NCBI GenBank assembly: GCA_014155875.1
Contig: JACEFZ010013227.1
Location: forward strand, 89,501 to 153,500
Reading direction: 5' to 3'
Length of the DNA stretch: 64,000 bases
Source: Cepaea nemoralis
Lineage: Eukaryota; Mollusca; Gastropoda; Stylommatophora; Helicidae
Shown here: in pieces, positions 1 through 9,552 of the stretch
How the letters are laid out: each line of letters starts with the position of its first letter
Position numbering within the stretch: the first letter of the stretch is position 1
Notes under the pieces: generated by a model
What the model was told of the DNA's origin: nothing
Seen by the model: only the letters and a program-made list of their open reading frames with translations
Databases searched by the model: none
Made by a program: the position numbers and the translations under genes

Positions 1-82
1 GCACGAGGCAGAAGAAATGGCAAGAGATCGAGAGGCATTCGACGCGCTGTGATGAGAGCGGCATTCTGTGAAGGACCCGCTA
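1..82 (+). mobile_element. LINE 3'-terminal fragment (tail end only)
   Basis: Translation of the first 60 bases gives an ARDREAF-type string followed by stops. It resembles the extreme C-terminus of APE-type LINE reverse-transcriptase proteins, which often end in a basic D-R-x-x-W/F segment. It runs straight into a (TGA)n tract, as the 3' ends of many LINEs do. A weakly similar stretch occurs at 5505-5625. The rest of the element lies outside the window or was never inserted. Confidence 0.35.
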
Positions 83-83
83 C

Positions 84-142
<59 letters not shown>
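83..142. repeat. (ATG/TGA)n microsatellite, 60 bp
   Basis: Uninterrupted trinucleotide repeat of about 20 units directly behind a LINE-like 3' end; probably an expanded LINE 3' tail. Confidence 0.95.
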
Positions 143-748
143 ATGTACGAATTAAGCAATGTTCAGATCAGAATGGTAGAACATTAGGTGGCCCTGTCTG
201 CTCAATGCTTAACACATTGGATATAAGTTTCATTTGTCGATTTCTATAATGCTGACATCTCAGTGTCTCCATTCGATTTCACCATTACCCCTCCTACCCG
301 GTTCAACTTCAAGGAGAAGTTATAGTTATGGTACATCACCGGCTCAGAATGATAGTTCTGTGATTGAGTCAGCCGCAAAAGCGGCTGCCCACGGTTTTAC
401 TCTCACAGTCCAATTAAACAGAAGGTGATTGTTGTCCATATGGGTGTTTATTGTATTTTCACATCTTTACCACAGTTCGACGCGTTCATTTATCCCTATT
501 CTAGACAGGGGGTGCAAAGACAGTTATGGTGGGCCAACCGGGGCAGAAATGTAGAAACTGTCAGTGGATGGTGCCCGTGATTATGATAACATTATTTACA
601 TCGATGGGTCAGTTTACGTGGGCAGTGCTCAGGGTAGATGTCTGAGGTCAGAGAGCTGGATACAAATGTCCAACAGCGGAGCATCGTTTGATGTCACTTC
701 CAGCTTGTGGATGGAATCCGGTTCAGTATGTTGATGCACTAATTATGG
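143..748. other. No gene recognised
   Basis: Mixed-composition sequence with only short open frames of 60-odd codons and no recognisable motifs. Nothing supported here. Confidence 0.6.
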
Positions 749-873
749 CAAAGCGAAGATGGGTGCAGGATGAGGCAGATCTTGACGTATGGATGCAATT
801 GTTGCTGTTGTCCCCCCCCCCCCCCCCTCCCTGTATCCAAGATATTCTTAGAACCCGACTACAATATTTATAT
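749..873 (-). mobile_element. LINE-E scrambled fragment, mostly inverted
   Basis: Bases 749-784 in the plus sense encode a KRRWVQDEADL-like string matching the LINE-E C-terminus found at 1107-1130. Bases about 783-873 match, in the minus sense, the LINE-E segment seen at 31780-31850. The same segment recurs in the plus sense immediately downstream, so the two form an imperfect inverted repeat. A poly-C run (812-826) interrupts it. This is decayed, rearranged retrotransposon DNA. Confidence 0.55.
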
Positions 874-1245
874 TAAATGCCTTTGAATATACATGTTAGA
901 GACGGGTTCTAAGAATAGCTTGGATATAAAATCAATGCATCCATACGACAAGATCTTAATATTTAAAAAAGTTGTCTACTAAAGGCGATGAAACAAATAA
1001 AATTGAAATAGTTTGGTCACTTGAAACGTCATGAAAGTTTGGAGAGAACAATAATGAAGGGGTATATATCCGGGAAGAAAGGAAGAGGACGGTCAAAGAG
1101 AAGATGGGTGCAAGATGTGGCAGATGATCTCCATCCAGATGGTTTTATCGGACGAGGATCATCTTGCTTATGACCGAGATGTTTTCTGGAAGGTTATTAT
1201 GGGAGCGAGGTGCTGCAAAGGACATGCTACTGAATGAATGAATGT
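874..1245 (+). pseudogene. LINE-E reverse transcriptase C-terminal fragment
   Basis: Plus-strand translation with several stops gives NAFEY, RRVLRI and then GHLKRH with GKKGRGRSKRRW. These are the post-polymerase region and the basic C-terminal tail typical of APE-type LINE proteins. The paralogous piece on the minus strand at 31755-32002 carries the same NAFEY and RRVLRISW strings. The fragment ends in a short GAAT-type tail near 1229-1245, the expected kind of LINE 3' end. It lacks endonuclease and polymerase motifs and is certainly non-functional. Confidence 0.65.
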
Positions 1246-1267
1246 TTCATTATGGCAAAGGGATTGT

Positions 1268-1340
1268 ACTACGGCAGCCCAGGTAGCGTAGAGGCTGGGC
1301 GCTGGCCTGTCGGATAAGGAGTCGCGGGTTCTATCCGCAT
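1268..1340 (+). mobile_element. tRNA-like SINE head
   Basis: The segment contains a good A-box match (TAGCGTAGAGGCTGG) and, about 45 bases later, a B-box match (GGTTCTATCCG) in a tRNA-like layout, so it looks like the internal Pol III promoter of a tRNA-derived SINE. No clover-leaf with a matched acceptor stem was established, so it is not called a tRNA gene. No second copy was noticed in the window. Confidence 0.45.
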
Positions 1341-1426
1341 TGGGGCATCATCCATGGGGTGTCGGCCAATTGGTTTATTAAAATATCGGTCTAGTGCCAT
1401 GTTTTTTGTATATTTTTGTGTGTGTG

Positions 1427-1655
1427 CATATCCCTTAAAGGACGTTGCAGTCAACAGCAGCATTTCTCAGCTGCTTTTGATATACTAGGCAAGATTACTC
1501 TCAGTAGTTTGCCATTTCCTTCTGAGCGACCGGCTCACATACCCCGTAAGTAACCAATGCGGCGAGAACCGCTATCGATTCTCGCGTAGGTTACGTTACT
1601 CATGAGAATATACGGGATTGCGGAGAAAGACGTTAAATCCTAGGCCAGGGAGACC
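1427..1655 (-). mobile_element. SINE-1 copy 1
   Basis: One of seven related segments in the window. Read on the minus strand it starts near CTGGTCTCCCTGG, passes AAGGAAATGGCAAACTACTG and ends in a GTCCTTTAAGGGATATGC-type 3' terminus. A T-rich run on the plus strand just outside corresponds to an A-rich tail. About 230 bp, near full length compared with the copies at 27401-27640 and 29264-29508. No coding function. Confidence 0.7.
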
Positions 1656-1748
1656 AGCTTGATCCTTTCATCCATCTTGATTACATCACGGCCCGTTAAC
1701 AAAATTAGATACCCACCCGCTGTGGGTACATCCACCATGAACTCCTAT

Positions 1749-1762
1749 TCTCTCTCTCTCTT

Positions 1763-1836
<74 letters not shown>
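1749..1836. repeat. (CT)n microsatellite
   Basis: About 88 bp of nearly pure CT dinucleotides with rare T insertions. Open frames here are low-complexity artefacts. Confidence 0.95.
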
Positions 1837-1842
<6 letters not shown>

Positions 1843-1894
1843 AATGACTATCAGCATGACGCTCTCTTATGCAATGACCCCATCAGCACGACTC

Positions 1895-1909
1895 TGTCTC
1901 TCTCTCTCC

Positions 1910-1994
<85 letters not shown>
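1895..1994. repeat. (CT)n microsatellite, second tract
   Basis: About 100 bp of CT repeat, separated from the first tract by 58 bp of unique sequence. Confidence 0.95.
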
Positions 1995-1997
<3 letters not shown>

Positions 1998-2124
1998 TAA
2001 TTGTCTCCTTCCCTTTCCATAATACATATGTCCACATCTCCGAACTCTTCCCCCTTTGCCCTCTCCCTTCTCCCGACTTAGCAAATCCCCCTTCCCCTTT
2101 CAACACCCGAATTTTTTTTTAAAA

Positions 2125-2400
2125 CTTATAACCGGATCGTATCGTGCTCCTCTCTTCTAAGACACGACACGCTCGCCGCCACGCGCTGGACATCCTATCA
2201 TGACTGACCTCTTTCTGTGCCTGGAGCCTCTGAGTTAAGTACCACATATTATGTGTCATTCTGTTTGCTTACTTACTTTTATTTCACACGTGATGTGTCT
2301 CTTGTTCTTGTTTTCTGATGAAGGCTTATCGCGGCAGCATCCTCGACTATTTGTAAACTTGCTAGCTTGTAATTCTAGTCTACACTTCGTGTCCTTCCAT
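2125..2400 (+). mobile_element. Penelope-like 3'-end fragment (tentative)
   Basis: Contains CTGATGAAGGCTTATCGCGG at about 2317 followed by a TTGTAATTCTAG string. This is the same arrangement as CTGACGAAGGCTTTAGCCG plus TTGTAATCGTGTTCTAG downstream of the GIY-YIG ORF at 7725-7790. It may be a diverged terminal fragment of the same Penelope-like family. Similarity was judged by eye only. Confidence 0.35.
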
Positions 2401-2429
2401 TGCTACCATCTTGGACATTTTTTTTTTTC

Positions 2430-2515
2430 GCATATCCTTTACAGGACATTAAAGTCACACCAGCATTTTTAGCTGCTGTTGATGTCTTGGCAAGATTACG
2501 CTCAGTAGTTTTCTT
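2430..2515 (-). mobile_element. SINE-1 copy 2 (3' portion)
   Basis: Minus-strand match to the last about 85 bp of SINE-1, including the GTCCTGTAAAGGATATGCG terminus. A run of T on the plus strand (2419-2429) represents its A-rich tail. 5'-truncated. Confidence 0.7.
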
Positions 2516-2590
2516 GAACATTACGAGTGTATTTACATGTGTGTCACAGGGGCAAGCAATATCGAGACAGTTGAGAATCCACCAGTCGTG

Positions 2591-2975
2591 GAGGACACTG
2601 GAGATGGACATATGGTCAACAGTGTATTCCTGTTTCAACACAAACATGGAGGACACTGGAGATGAATACATGCTCAACGGTCTATTCCTGTTCCAACACA
2701 AACATGGAGGACACTGGAGATGAACACATGCTCAACGGTCTATTCCTGTTCCAACACAAACATGGAGGACACTGGAGAAGGACACATGCTCAACGGTCTA
2801 TTCCTGTTCCAACACAAACATAGAGGACACTGAAGATGGACACATGCTCAACGGTCTATTCCTGTTCCAACACAAACATGGAGGACACTGGAGATGGACA
2901 CATGCTCAACGGTGTATTTCTGTTCCAACAGAAATATAGAGGACACTGGAGATGGACACATGATCGGCGGTGTTC
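2591..2975. repeat. 58-bp minisatellite, about 6.6 units
   Basis: Units begin at 2591, 2649, 2707, 2765, 2823, 2881 and 2939, an exact 58-bp period with few substitutions. The period is not a multiple of three, so open frames across it are meaningless. Confidence 0.95.
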
Positions 2976-2994
2976 TTTTTTTTCTATCACAACA

Positions 2995-3815
2995 CTTTTT
3001 AATCAATGTTTAACGTGGAATGGAAGAATCATAAACAATTTTAGAAATGCCGACGATACCATGTTACAAGTAGAAAGTGAGCAAAAGTTACAAAACCTAG
3101 TGGAACAAGTAAACAGGCATAGTGCAGAATGTGGCTTAGATATCAACATCCAAATAACGAAAACTATGATGATTATCAATGAAAAGGAAATGTCATCAAT
3201 GAACATCACAGTACATGGGGAGATACTAGTACAAGTAACACGTTTCTCCTATCTTGGACATGTAATAACACGATGGCAGAAGTGAAATTGAAATCAAAAA
3301 GACAATAGGAATGACCAAAAATGATTTTAACAGCATGAAATCACTATTAACATCTAGAGAGATTAACAACATATTAAAAATGAGAATTGGCAAATGTTAT
3401 GTATATTCAACGCTATTGTATGGCGCGGAAGCCTGGACATTGAACAAGCAACTAGAAAGTCGAATAGATGCCCTGGGAATGTGTCGTATTTCATGGAGAC
3501 AGAAACAATCAAATACAGAGGTTCTATAAATAAAAATGGGAATCAAAATACAGTTGATGAAAGAAATAAGAAAATAGGCAAGTGAAATATTTCGTCCACG
3601 TTAAAAGACATAACACTCTTATAAAAACCATACTGGAGGGTAATGTTGATGGCAAGCGATCAAGAGGTTGACAACGATACAAGTGGGAAGATAGCATCAA
3701 GAGATGGACGAGCATCAGTCTGACAGAATGTACAGTCAAAGCGAGAGACTGACAGTGTTGGAGATCCATTGCAGCCAACCTTCATTGTGGAGACGGCACC
3801 TGATTGATGATTGAT
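2995..3815 (+). pseudogene. Decayed LINE reverse transcriptase fragment
   Basis: Two overlapping-frame segments (about 3000-3285 and 3290-3529) encode the second half of an APE-type LINE polymerase. The first has a FRNADDTM string in place of the catalytic YADD box and an FSYLGHVIT string. The second carries LLYGAEAWTL, the conserved post-thumb motif. A frameshift separates them near 3285. Further decayed C-terminal sequence runs to about 3790 and ends in GGCACCTGATTGATGATTG, the same kind of tail as the LINE-A copies at 13530-13548 and 21240-21265. The endonuclease and the first half of RT are missing. The family is related to, but clearly diverged from, LINE-A. Confidence 0.75.
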
Positions 3816-4375
3816 TGACTGAACGTGGTGCGTACCAACACCCTACTACATAAAACTCGTCAAGTAGAAATGGCGACGCCAGAAATATGATTGGCATGCA
3901 CCCTGCGCCTTGTAACCGCGAGGCTCACTCTGTCCTAAACCTATTGGCTGACACTAGGCACTACAACAGAAATGGATGAGTGATGTAGGTACGAACAGAA
4001 ACAGAAATGCTATTATATAAACGATGAGGGGACCAACGATTCGACAGTATAAACTAAGTTTTATTAACATCGGCGTCTAGTGGTCATGGAGAATGAATTA
4101 AACAAACATATAACCAGGAGAAATATTGCCTCCCACCCATTACCGATTCAAACCAGTCTCTCAATATAAACAGACGTATGTTCTTCCAGGGGTCACCTTT
4201 GCACGTTGCCCCTAATGCGAATAAGTCGACAAGCATTCTTACAGACTTACACGCACAAATAACTACATTAATAACTTACGTGACGTAACACTGAAATACA
4301 AACAAGGAATTGCTTCGTGGGATAAAAACATGTAGATATCTAAAACACTACTAATGGCTCTACTATAATCTAAGG
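3816..4375. other. No gene recognised
   Basis: Unique-looking, moderately AT-rich DNA; no convincing coding or repeat signal seen. Confidence 0.6.
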
Positions 4376-4450
4376 CAGTGATGCTCAACCTTTTTTTGGC
4401 CCATGCACCCCTTCACCATATGTTCAGAATGTCATCCCCCCCCCCCTTTT
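4376..4450 (+). mobile_element. hAT-type transposon terminus (single end)
   Basis: The sequence CAGTGATGCTCAACCTTTTT resembles the CAGTGNTTCTCAACC ends of many hAT-superfamily elements. The opposite end and an 8-bp duplication were not found, so this is at most a solitary end. Confidence 0.35.
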
Positions 4451-4694
4451 GTATTTCCTCCTTATAAATCCCCCCACCTCTACACAGTATACGTAAAAAT
4501 GGAAGCTAACTTTAACAACACCACCACGTATTATAACAAGTCTAGACGTCTACATAAATCGTGATTTGCGGGTTTACTTATGTTATAAAACGAATTCCAG
4601 AAGGGCGAGAAGTACATAACCGTAAAGTATGGAGGGAAAAACAATATCAAGTAATCGGTTCTTGTATTAACGCGATCTTGAAATAACCTTAATG

Positions 4695-4760
4695 CCCTCC
4701 CCCCCCCCCCCCCTCCCACCTGGAAACCCCAAAATTCCCCGGGGAGGGGGGGGGGGGGGT
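4695..4760. repeat. Poly-C then poly-G runs
   Basis: A C-rich run (about 4697-4713) and a G-rich run (about 4742-4759) about 30 bp apart could pair as a hairpin. Homopolymer runs of this kind are also prone to assembly error. Confidence 0.85.
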
Positions 4761-4984
4761 TCCCCACCGGTTTAAACCACCGATATAAGGTAGCATCCGA
4801 CCCGCAAATGCTACCTGGTTCTAACATGGGGTTTCTGTCACTAGCACTCTCCATTTTTTTAAATGACACTCTTCTTTCCATTCTTTAAACTGCGCGGTTC
4901 GTGCGCACCACATATAATCTATTGAGTGTATTGTTAGTTATGTTGCTGTTTTTATTTTTATTTTATTTTTCACTCGTTCGCTTT

Positions 4985-5110
4985 GAACCCAAGCGTGGTC
5001 CATACACGTGTTACTACTTCTAATACCTCGGACTGGTATTTGCGTGTGGGCCAGCCTTACCTGTTATCAGTGCCCCTAGCCATCAGGCGAACCTACTGCG
5101 ACTTCAGAGG
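4985..5110 (+). repeat. About 120-bp dispersed repeat, copy a
   Basis: This stretch resembles 9020-9125 over about 100 bp: a shared ACGTG...ACTTCTA start, TTATCAGTGCCCC versus TTACCAGTGTCCCC, and a CGAACCTACTGCGACT end. It ends in AGAG followed by GTAAG, a good splice-donor consensus, so it could be an exon-like unit. The frame open across it is not phase-compatible with the downstream ORF at 5253-5501. Confidence 0.45.
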
Positions 5111-5252
5111 TAAGTTATCTCTGTGTAACCTGCCATATACTGTATCTCTGCTGTATCTCCGTCTTTATATTAAAAATATGTCTTCATAATTAATATGTCT
5201 GTTCTTTAGGCCTCCTTTTGTCTTCTATGATAAAGTGTCTACTTGTGTAATA

Positions 5253-5501
5253 TAGGGCTGTGACACCTTCGTTCAAGAATGTGTTGATCTTTCTGTTTTT
5301 CCTATATCTACTCTCGTTGATCAAGAAGAAGAAAATGCTGACATTTTACAAGATCGAAGAAATCTGGCTCATGTACAGCAACGCGTCTCGGAAATTGAAA
5401 TATGTCAAATTAAATGTCACAATGTATTAGAAAGAGCTATAATAGAAGGCATAGCTGATTTACAAGAGGCAGAGGCGGCCATTACGAAAGTGAGAAAATA
5501 A
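5253..5501 (+). CDS. Hypothetical exon-like ORF, 82 codons
   Basis: An uninterrupted frame starts right after an in-frame TAG that also ends a plausible splice acceptor (TTGTGTAATATAG). It continues to a TAA at 5499-5501. The product is acidic to amphipathic with Glu/Gln/Ile/Leu-rich stretches (EEENADILQDRRNL, LQEAEAAITKVRK) of coiled-coil-like composition. Codon use looks protein-like rather than low complexity. There is no ATG at its start, so it would have to be a terminal exon. No family is recognised and no partner exon in compatible phase is visible. It could equally be a chance ORF or a relic of an element ORF1. Confidence 0.3.
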
Positions 5502-5504
5502 ACC

Positions 5505-5625
5505 TTTAAAGACATCATGGGATGAAAATACGTCAGGTAGGAGAAGCGAAGATATGGGTTTTTCCTGCGTGTTGTGATGAGAGCAACGTTCTGCGATGTA
5601 TTTGCTAAATGTTGATGATACTCTA
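5505..5625 (+). mobile_element. LINE 3'-end-like fragment (weak)
   Basis: Contains TGTGATGAGAGCAACGTTCT, close to TGTGATGAGAGCGGCATTCT at 50-69, and ends in a short TGATGAT string. Possibly the 3' end of the same LINE family as positions 1-82. Confidence 0.3.
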
Positions 5626-6175
5626 ACTGAATATACTCGTGTTCCGGAGTTGTAAGCCAATGCTCAGAAAGGAGCGGGGGCGGGCGGCTATGCTACAGCA
5701 GAAACGGGTCAGGAACCGGACTATAAATTATTAACAAGTTCCTAGAACGAAAGAAAACTACAAGCACAATATAGCAGAGAAAAGACCTTAATTGGTTGAG
5801 AAAAATCAAGCGAAAGTGTGATCTAATTTAATGCTTTTGTATAGCAACATGTTCGCACGCGTTCCACTCATCTACACAACCTCTCAGAACTTCAAAAACA
5901 ACCGTACGCTAATCTATTGTGCGTTTCTATTGGATATCTGTGGTCCCCTAGGGCTAGCGTCGTGTTCGACCCAATTTGGGATTCCAGCATGCGATTATGT
6001 CGGAACATCTGGTTGACATCAATGACAGTGTACAATCACACGCAATGACACTATCCAGTGCCACCCATAGGGCGCTGAGGCGGCTAATATCCCCCCCCCT
6101 CCCACGATGCTTGATGGCAACAGTGAAAGAAGATGATGCTTATGATGATGATAATTTGGTCTGAAATCTGAAAAC
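5626..6175. other. No gene recognised
   Basis: No convincing coding, repeat or RNA signal. Short C-rich tract near 6090-6100. Confidence 0.55.
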
Positions 6176-6384
6176 CATCTTTGATGGTTCACTGTTCTTA
6201 AAACCAACAATGGTTAATCAGACTCACCTCCACTATTTCTTCGTCGGCTGTCAATTTCTTAGATCTAACAGTCTCTTTAAGTTCCACATATCTATGTACA
6301 ACGGTTTATTATAAACCAACTGACTCTCACCCATTCCTTCTCTATACCTCCTCACATACCCCCTCTTGTAAAGGCTCTAAGCCT

Positions 6385-7191
6385 TTGTCCCAACTTTTAC
6401 GTTTCCAACGACTTTGTCAGGATAATAACGACTTCCGTCAAAAAGCCCACGAAATGTTGGATTTCTTCCGCCTTCGTAGCTATCCTGATAAAGTTTCGTC
6501 TACAGCCCTTTACCGCTGTCAGTCTATCAGTCGTGCCGAGGCTCTCTCCGCCAGGCCTAAACCACGAAATAATAGGCCGATCCTTTCACAAACCTACTAT
6601 CCCCATAATATTGCTGCCAAGAATATCCTCCTTAGACACCTATCTATTCTCCAAGCAGACCCAGTCACTCGCGATGTCTTTTCAGAGACCCCCTTGGTGG
6701 CTTACAGAGGGGATCGTAACCTCTTTGATGTGCTGGTCCCATGCAGTCTACCCCAACCTCAACAGTCTCTTCCTGGCACGATGGCTTGTCTTCGATCACG
6801 TTGTAAGACCTGCTCACATGTACTTCAAACCCAGAGTCTGGCATTCCCTAAGACCACTTTCCACATTCGTGAGGGTTTCTCATGCACGAGTCGCAACGTT
6901 ATCTATGCGATCATCTGCACACGTTGTGACATGAGATATATTGGAGAAATAGGTCTACGTCTTGCTGACAGATTTAGACAGCACCTATCTGATATCAACA
7001 GTGGTGCCCAGAAACCGGTATCCACACACTTTAACAGTTCTGACCACTGTGGCGTGGCAGACATACAGGTCACGGCGCTCAAATCGTGCGCATCTCACGA
7101 ACGTGATCGTAAGACATTGGAAAACCGCCTCATCTTCCAGTTGGGTTCACTCTCCCCTCACGGCCTCAATGTCCAACATAGTTTCATTTAA
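6385..7191 (+). CDS. Penelope-like element C-terminal region with GIY-YIG endonuclease
   Basis: A 268-codon frame beginning at a TTG; the frame is open further upstream, so this is a 3' part of a longer ORF and not a true start. Residues 1-20 (SQLLRFQRLCQDNNDF) match the RT-to-linker boundary of Penelope-like elements. A Cys cluster C135-x4-C140-x2-C143 lies in the linker, as in animal Penelope elements. The GIY-YIG domain spans about 170-255: VIYAI at 172-176, YIGE at 185-188, R196 and H200 in the helix, and E246 as the likely metal ligand. All four expected catalytic positions look retained. The nuclease would nick target DNA for reverse transcription. Without its RT core this fragment cannot transpose. 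The identification by motif order is strong. Confidence 0.85.
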   Translation: MSQLLRFQRLCQDNNDFRQKAHEMLDFFRLRSYPDKVSSTALYRCQSISRAEALSARPKPRNNRPILSQTYYPHNIAAKNILLRHLSILQADPVTRDVFSETPLVAYRGDRNLFDVLVPCSLPQPQQSLPGTMACLRSRCKTCSHVLQTQSLAFPKTTFHIREGFSCTSRNVIYAIICTRCDMRYIGEIGLRLADRFRQHLSDINSGAQKPVSTHFNSSDHCGVADIQVTALKSCASHERDRKTLENRLIFQLGSLSPHGLNVQHSFI

Positions 7192-7249
7192 CTTCCAACC
7201 TCCCCTCCCCCCTTTTCCATCCCCGAAGTTGTATAGCCCACTAGAAAAA

Positions 7250-7360
7250 CGTGGTAGCATATCCTTTACAGGACGTAGCAATCAACCCCAACATTACTTT
7301 TGCCGTTTGTGATTTCTTGGCAAGTTTGCGTTCGGTGGCTTGTCATTGCTTTCTGAGCGA
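7250..7360 (-). mobile_element. SINE-1 copy 3 (partial)
   Basis: Minus-strand match to the 3' half of SINE-1: CGCTCAGAAAGCAATGACAA in the body and TCCTGTAAAGGATATGC at the end. Lies inside the Penelope-like 3' region. Confidence 0.65.
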
Positions 7361-7639
7361 CCGGCACTCATGCCATTCTATGCAAACCAACGCAGGGCGG
7401 ACTGCATTCCAAGCGCCTGCCGCTGTGTTCCTACGCGGTATGCGGGAGTGCGTACTACACCTTCGCCACAGAGCCGGCTATAGTTCACTGCTAATCCGCT
7501 TTTCACCGTTCGCTCACATGGGCGTCCCCCCATCCCTCCCACCGGGCGGCTAAGCCAATCCCTGTCGCCCATCGACCGTTTAAACCATACATCCGGTTCT
7601 TTCCATTCACATCAAACGGTAAGCGCTTAAGGCGCATTC

Positions 7640-7800
7640 GACCAAACCAGGATTCAGATAAGTAACCTTTGTATTTTCATGTAGTGTTTCTCGTGTAGTT
7701 GTGTGTCTGTGTTTGTTTGTTCTGTACTGACGAAGGCTTTAGCCGCAAAGTCCATTTTGTTTCTTGTAATCGTGTTCTAGTAAAGCTCACAATATATATC
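7640..7800 (+). ncRNA. Penelope 3' region with degenerate hammerhead-like motif
   Basis: At 7728-7755 the sequence CTGACGAAGGCTTTAGCCGC contains the CUGANGA box and a GGC-loop-GCC stem II of hammerhead ribozymes. Such ribozymes are known from Penelope-like element repeats. Where GAAA is expected the sequence reads GCAAA, one base too many, so activity is doubtful. Stems I and III were not established. Confidence 0.35.
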
Positions 7801-7904
7801 CTTCTCGTTTTTATTTTTTTTTATTTTTGGGTTATTTATTCATTGCCTTATAACCAATAATAAGAATCAGCGTGACAGAATACCACATGTGTGTTGTAGG
7901 GGCT

Positions 7905-8000
7905 CACAAGGGAAGCAAAGAACAGCACCACTGTAACCTGCTATGCATGTCGTAGGAGGCGACAAATGAGGGCTGACCTGAGACTTACTAACTCGTGTCA
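7905..8000 (+). repeat. Dispersed repeat with GTCGTAGGAGGCGAC core
   Basis: Contains AAGGGAAGCAAAGAAC and then TGTCGTAGGAGGCGACAAAT. A diverged relative with AAGGGAAGCAGAGAACC and TGCCGTAAAAGACAATTAAG lies at 15024-15080. Likely an old transposon or SINE fragment of unknown class. Confidence 0.4.
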
Positions 8001-8262
8001 TAGAAAACTTTAGCTGCAAAAGTCAACCAATCATGAGCAAGTCTAAACAGGGTTTAGTTTGAGTTTAGTGGTGACCTATGCACTATTGGGGGATAAAAAT
8101 GGGAAGAAGGAACAACTGAGTGTGTTCTTTACAGTAAAATATACGGTATGTTTATGCTGCTGATGTGTCTACTGGGATATTAGAGAATGGGTCTGCAACG
8201 TGTTGGGACCAGCAAATACCTCTTTGGATAGTTGGAAATGATCCCAGAATAGAGTTTAACTT

Positions 8263-8965
8263 CTTCTGTCTCACCCAGGTGTTACATAAACCTGCTCCAT
8301 CCGGTTTGTTACTTTAACCTAACTTTAACCCCTGCTATTTCACACAGTTGTTACATAAATCTACTCCAACCGATGTATTACTTTAACTACTGCTGTTTCA
8401 CCCAGTTGTTACATATACCTACTCCATCCGATGTATTTAACTACTACTGTTTCGCCCAGTTGTTACGTATACCTACTCTTTCTGATGTGTTACTAATTTA
8501 ACTACTACTGTTTCACCCAGTTGTTACATATACCTACTCCATCCGATGTGTTACTTTAACTTTTACACCCAGTTATTATATATACTTTCTCCATCCGATG
8601 TATTACTTTAATTACTAATGTTTCCCCCAATTGTTACATATACCTACTCCATCCGATGTGTTACTTTAACTTTTACACCCAGTTATTATATATACTTTCT
8701 CCATCCGATGTATTACTTTAATTACTACTGTTTCCCCCAATTGTTACATATACCTACTCCATCCGATGTGTTACTTTAACTTTTACACCCAGTTATTATA
8801 TATACTTTCTCCATCCGATGTATTACTTTAATTACTGCTGTTTCCCCCAATTGTTACATATACCTACTCCATCCGATGTGTTACTTTAACCCCCTTGTTT
8901 CACCCAGTTGTTACATATACCTACTCCATCCGATGTGTTACTTTAACCCCCTTGTTTCACCTAGT
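8263..8965. repeat. Tandem repeat with 110-bp higher-order units
   Basis: Basic units of about 55-60 bp share CCAGTTGTTACATATACC, ACTCCATCCGATGTGTTACT and a T/C-rich spacer. Between 8521 and 8851 they are organised into exact 110-bp dimers starting at 8521, 8631, 8741 and 8851. Flanking units are single and more diverged, as expected when the centre of an array was recently homogenised. Confidence 0.9.
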
Positions 8966-9019
8966 GTTTACACAATACTCCTCTGTCCGGTGATTTCCCC
9001 CCTCTCATTCACGCGTAGT

Positions 9020-9125
9020 TCACCCACGTGATACAACTTCTATTGCCCTAGGCTGATTTCTGCGCATGGATTATTTCCTTATTACCAGTGTCCCCGGCCG
9101 TCGGGCGAACCCACTCCGACTACTT
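9020..9125 (+). repeat. About 120-bp dispersed repeat, copy b
   Basis: Diverged counterpart of 4985-5110. It abuts the end of the tandem array at 8965. Confidence 0.45.
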
Positions 9126-9545
9126 GTAATTTGCCTCCCCAAGCCAAGGACGATAAATAAGTCAACATTTTAGTCTAACAGACCGGTGTAGTTGTTGAAT
9201 TTAATCTTCAAATATCTCAACTGATATCCACCGTCACTTTTATATACTGCATTTGCGACCGGTCTATTCAGAAGTTCCCAAAAGTATTCGATCCATTTAT
9301 TTGATCTTACATTGCATCTTGGCGAGTACTTTCCCCATTACCGTTATTACGAAGTCCGCTTGGTAGGATATATTTTCCGTGGTATTGTAAGGGCCTTTAT
9401 TACTGCTACTTCTGTCTATCTTGCTGGGCCCTCTTAATATTTCCTTTCATTCGCACTTACACTTTAACTTCCTCATTAGCTTCTGTGTATTTTTATAGGC
9501 TCTAACTATAGCAATTGTTTTGGTCTGTTTTCTTTTTCACTCTTT
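9126..9545. other. No gene recognised
   Basis: Unique-looking sequence without supported features. Confidence 0.55.
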
Positions 9546-9552
9546 CGTTTTT

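Larger units (their letters stand above)
6176..7800 (+). mobile_element. Penelope-like retroelement, 5'-truncated
   Basis: The block begins with a weak in-frame relic of the RT/thumb region (FLKPT and LHY strings at about 6190-6240). It continues through the linker and GIY-YIG endonuclease ORF (6385-7191) and a noncoding 3' region to about 7800. SINE-1 copy 3 (7250-7360) sits in the 3' region. The polymerase catalytic core is absent, so the copy is dead. Penelope-like elements join an RT to a GIY-YIG nuclease, which distinguishes them from LINEs. Confidence 0.75.

Noticed and set aside
1268..1340. Functional tRNA gene
   Set aside because: A- and B-box-like sequences are present but no matched acceptor stem or clear anticodon arm was found; better explained as a SINE head.
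1659..2122. Open frames of Leu-Ser or Arg-Glu repeats
   Set aside because: Translation of the (CT)n microsatellites; the same applies at 31279-31623 and 41243-41494.
2400..2723. VAYPLQD-type peptide conserved in several places
   Set aside because: The recurring peptide is the translated 3' end of SINE-1, not a protein family.
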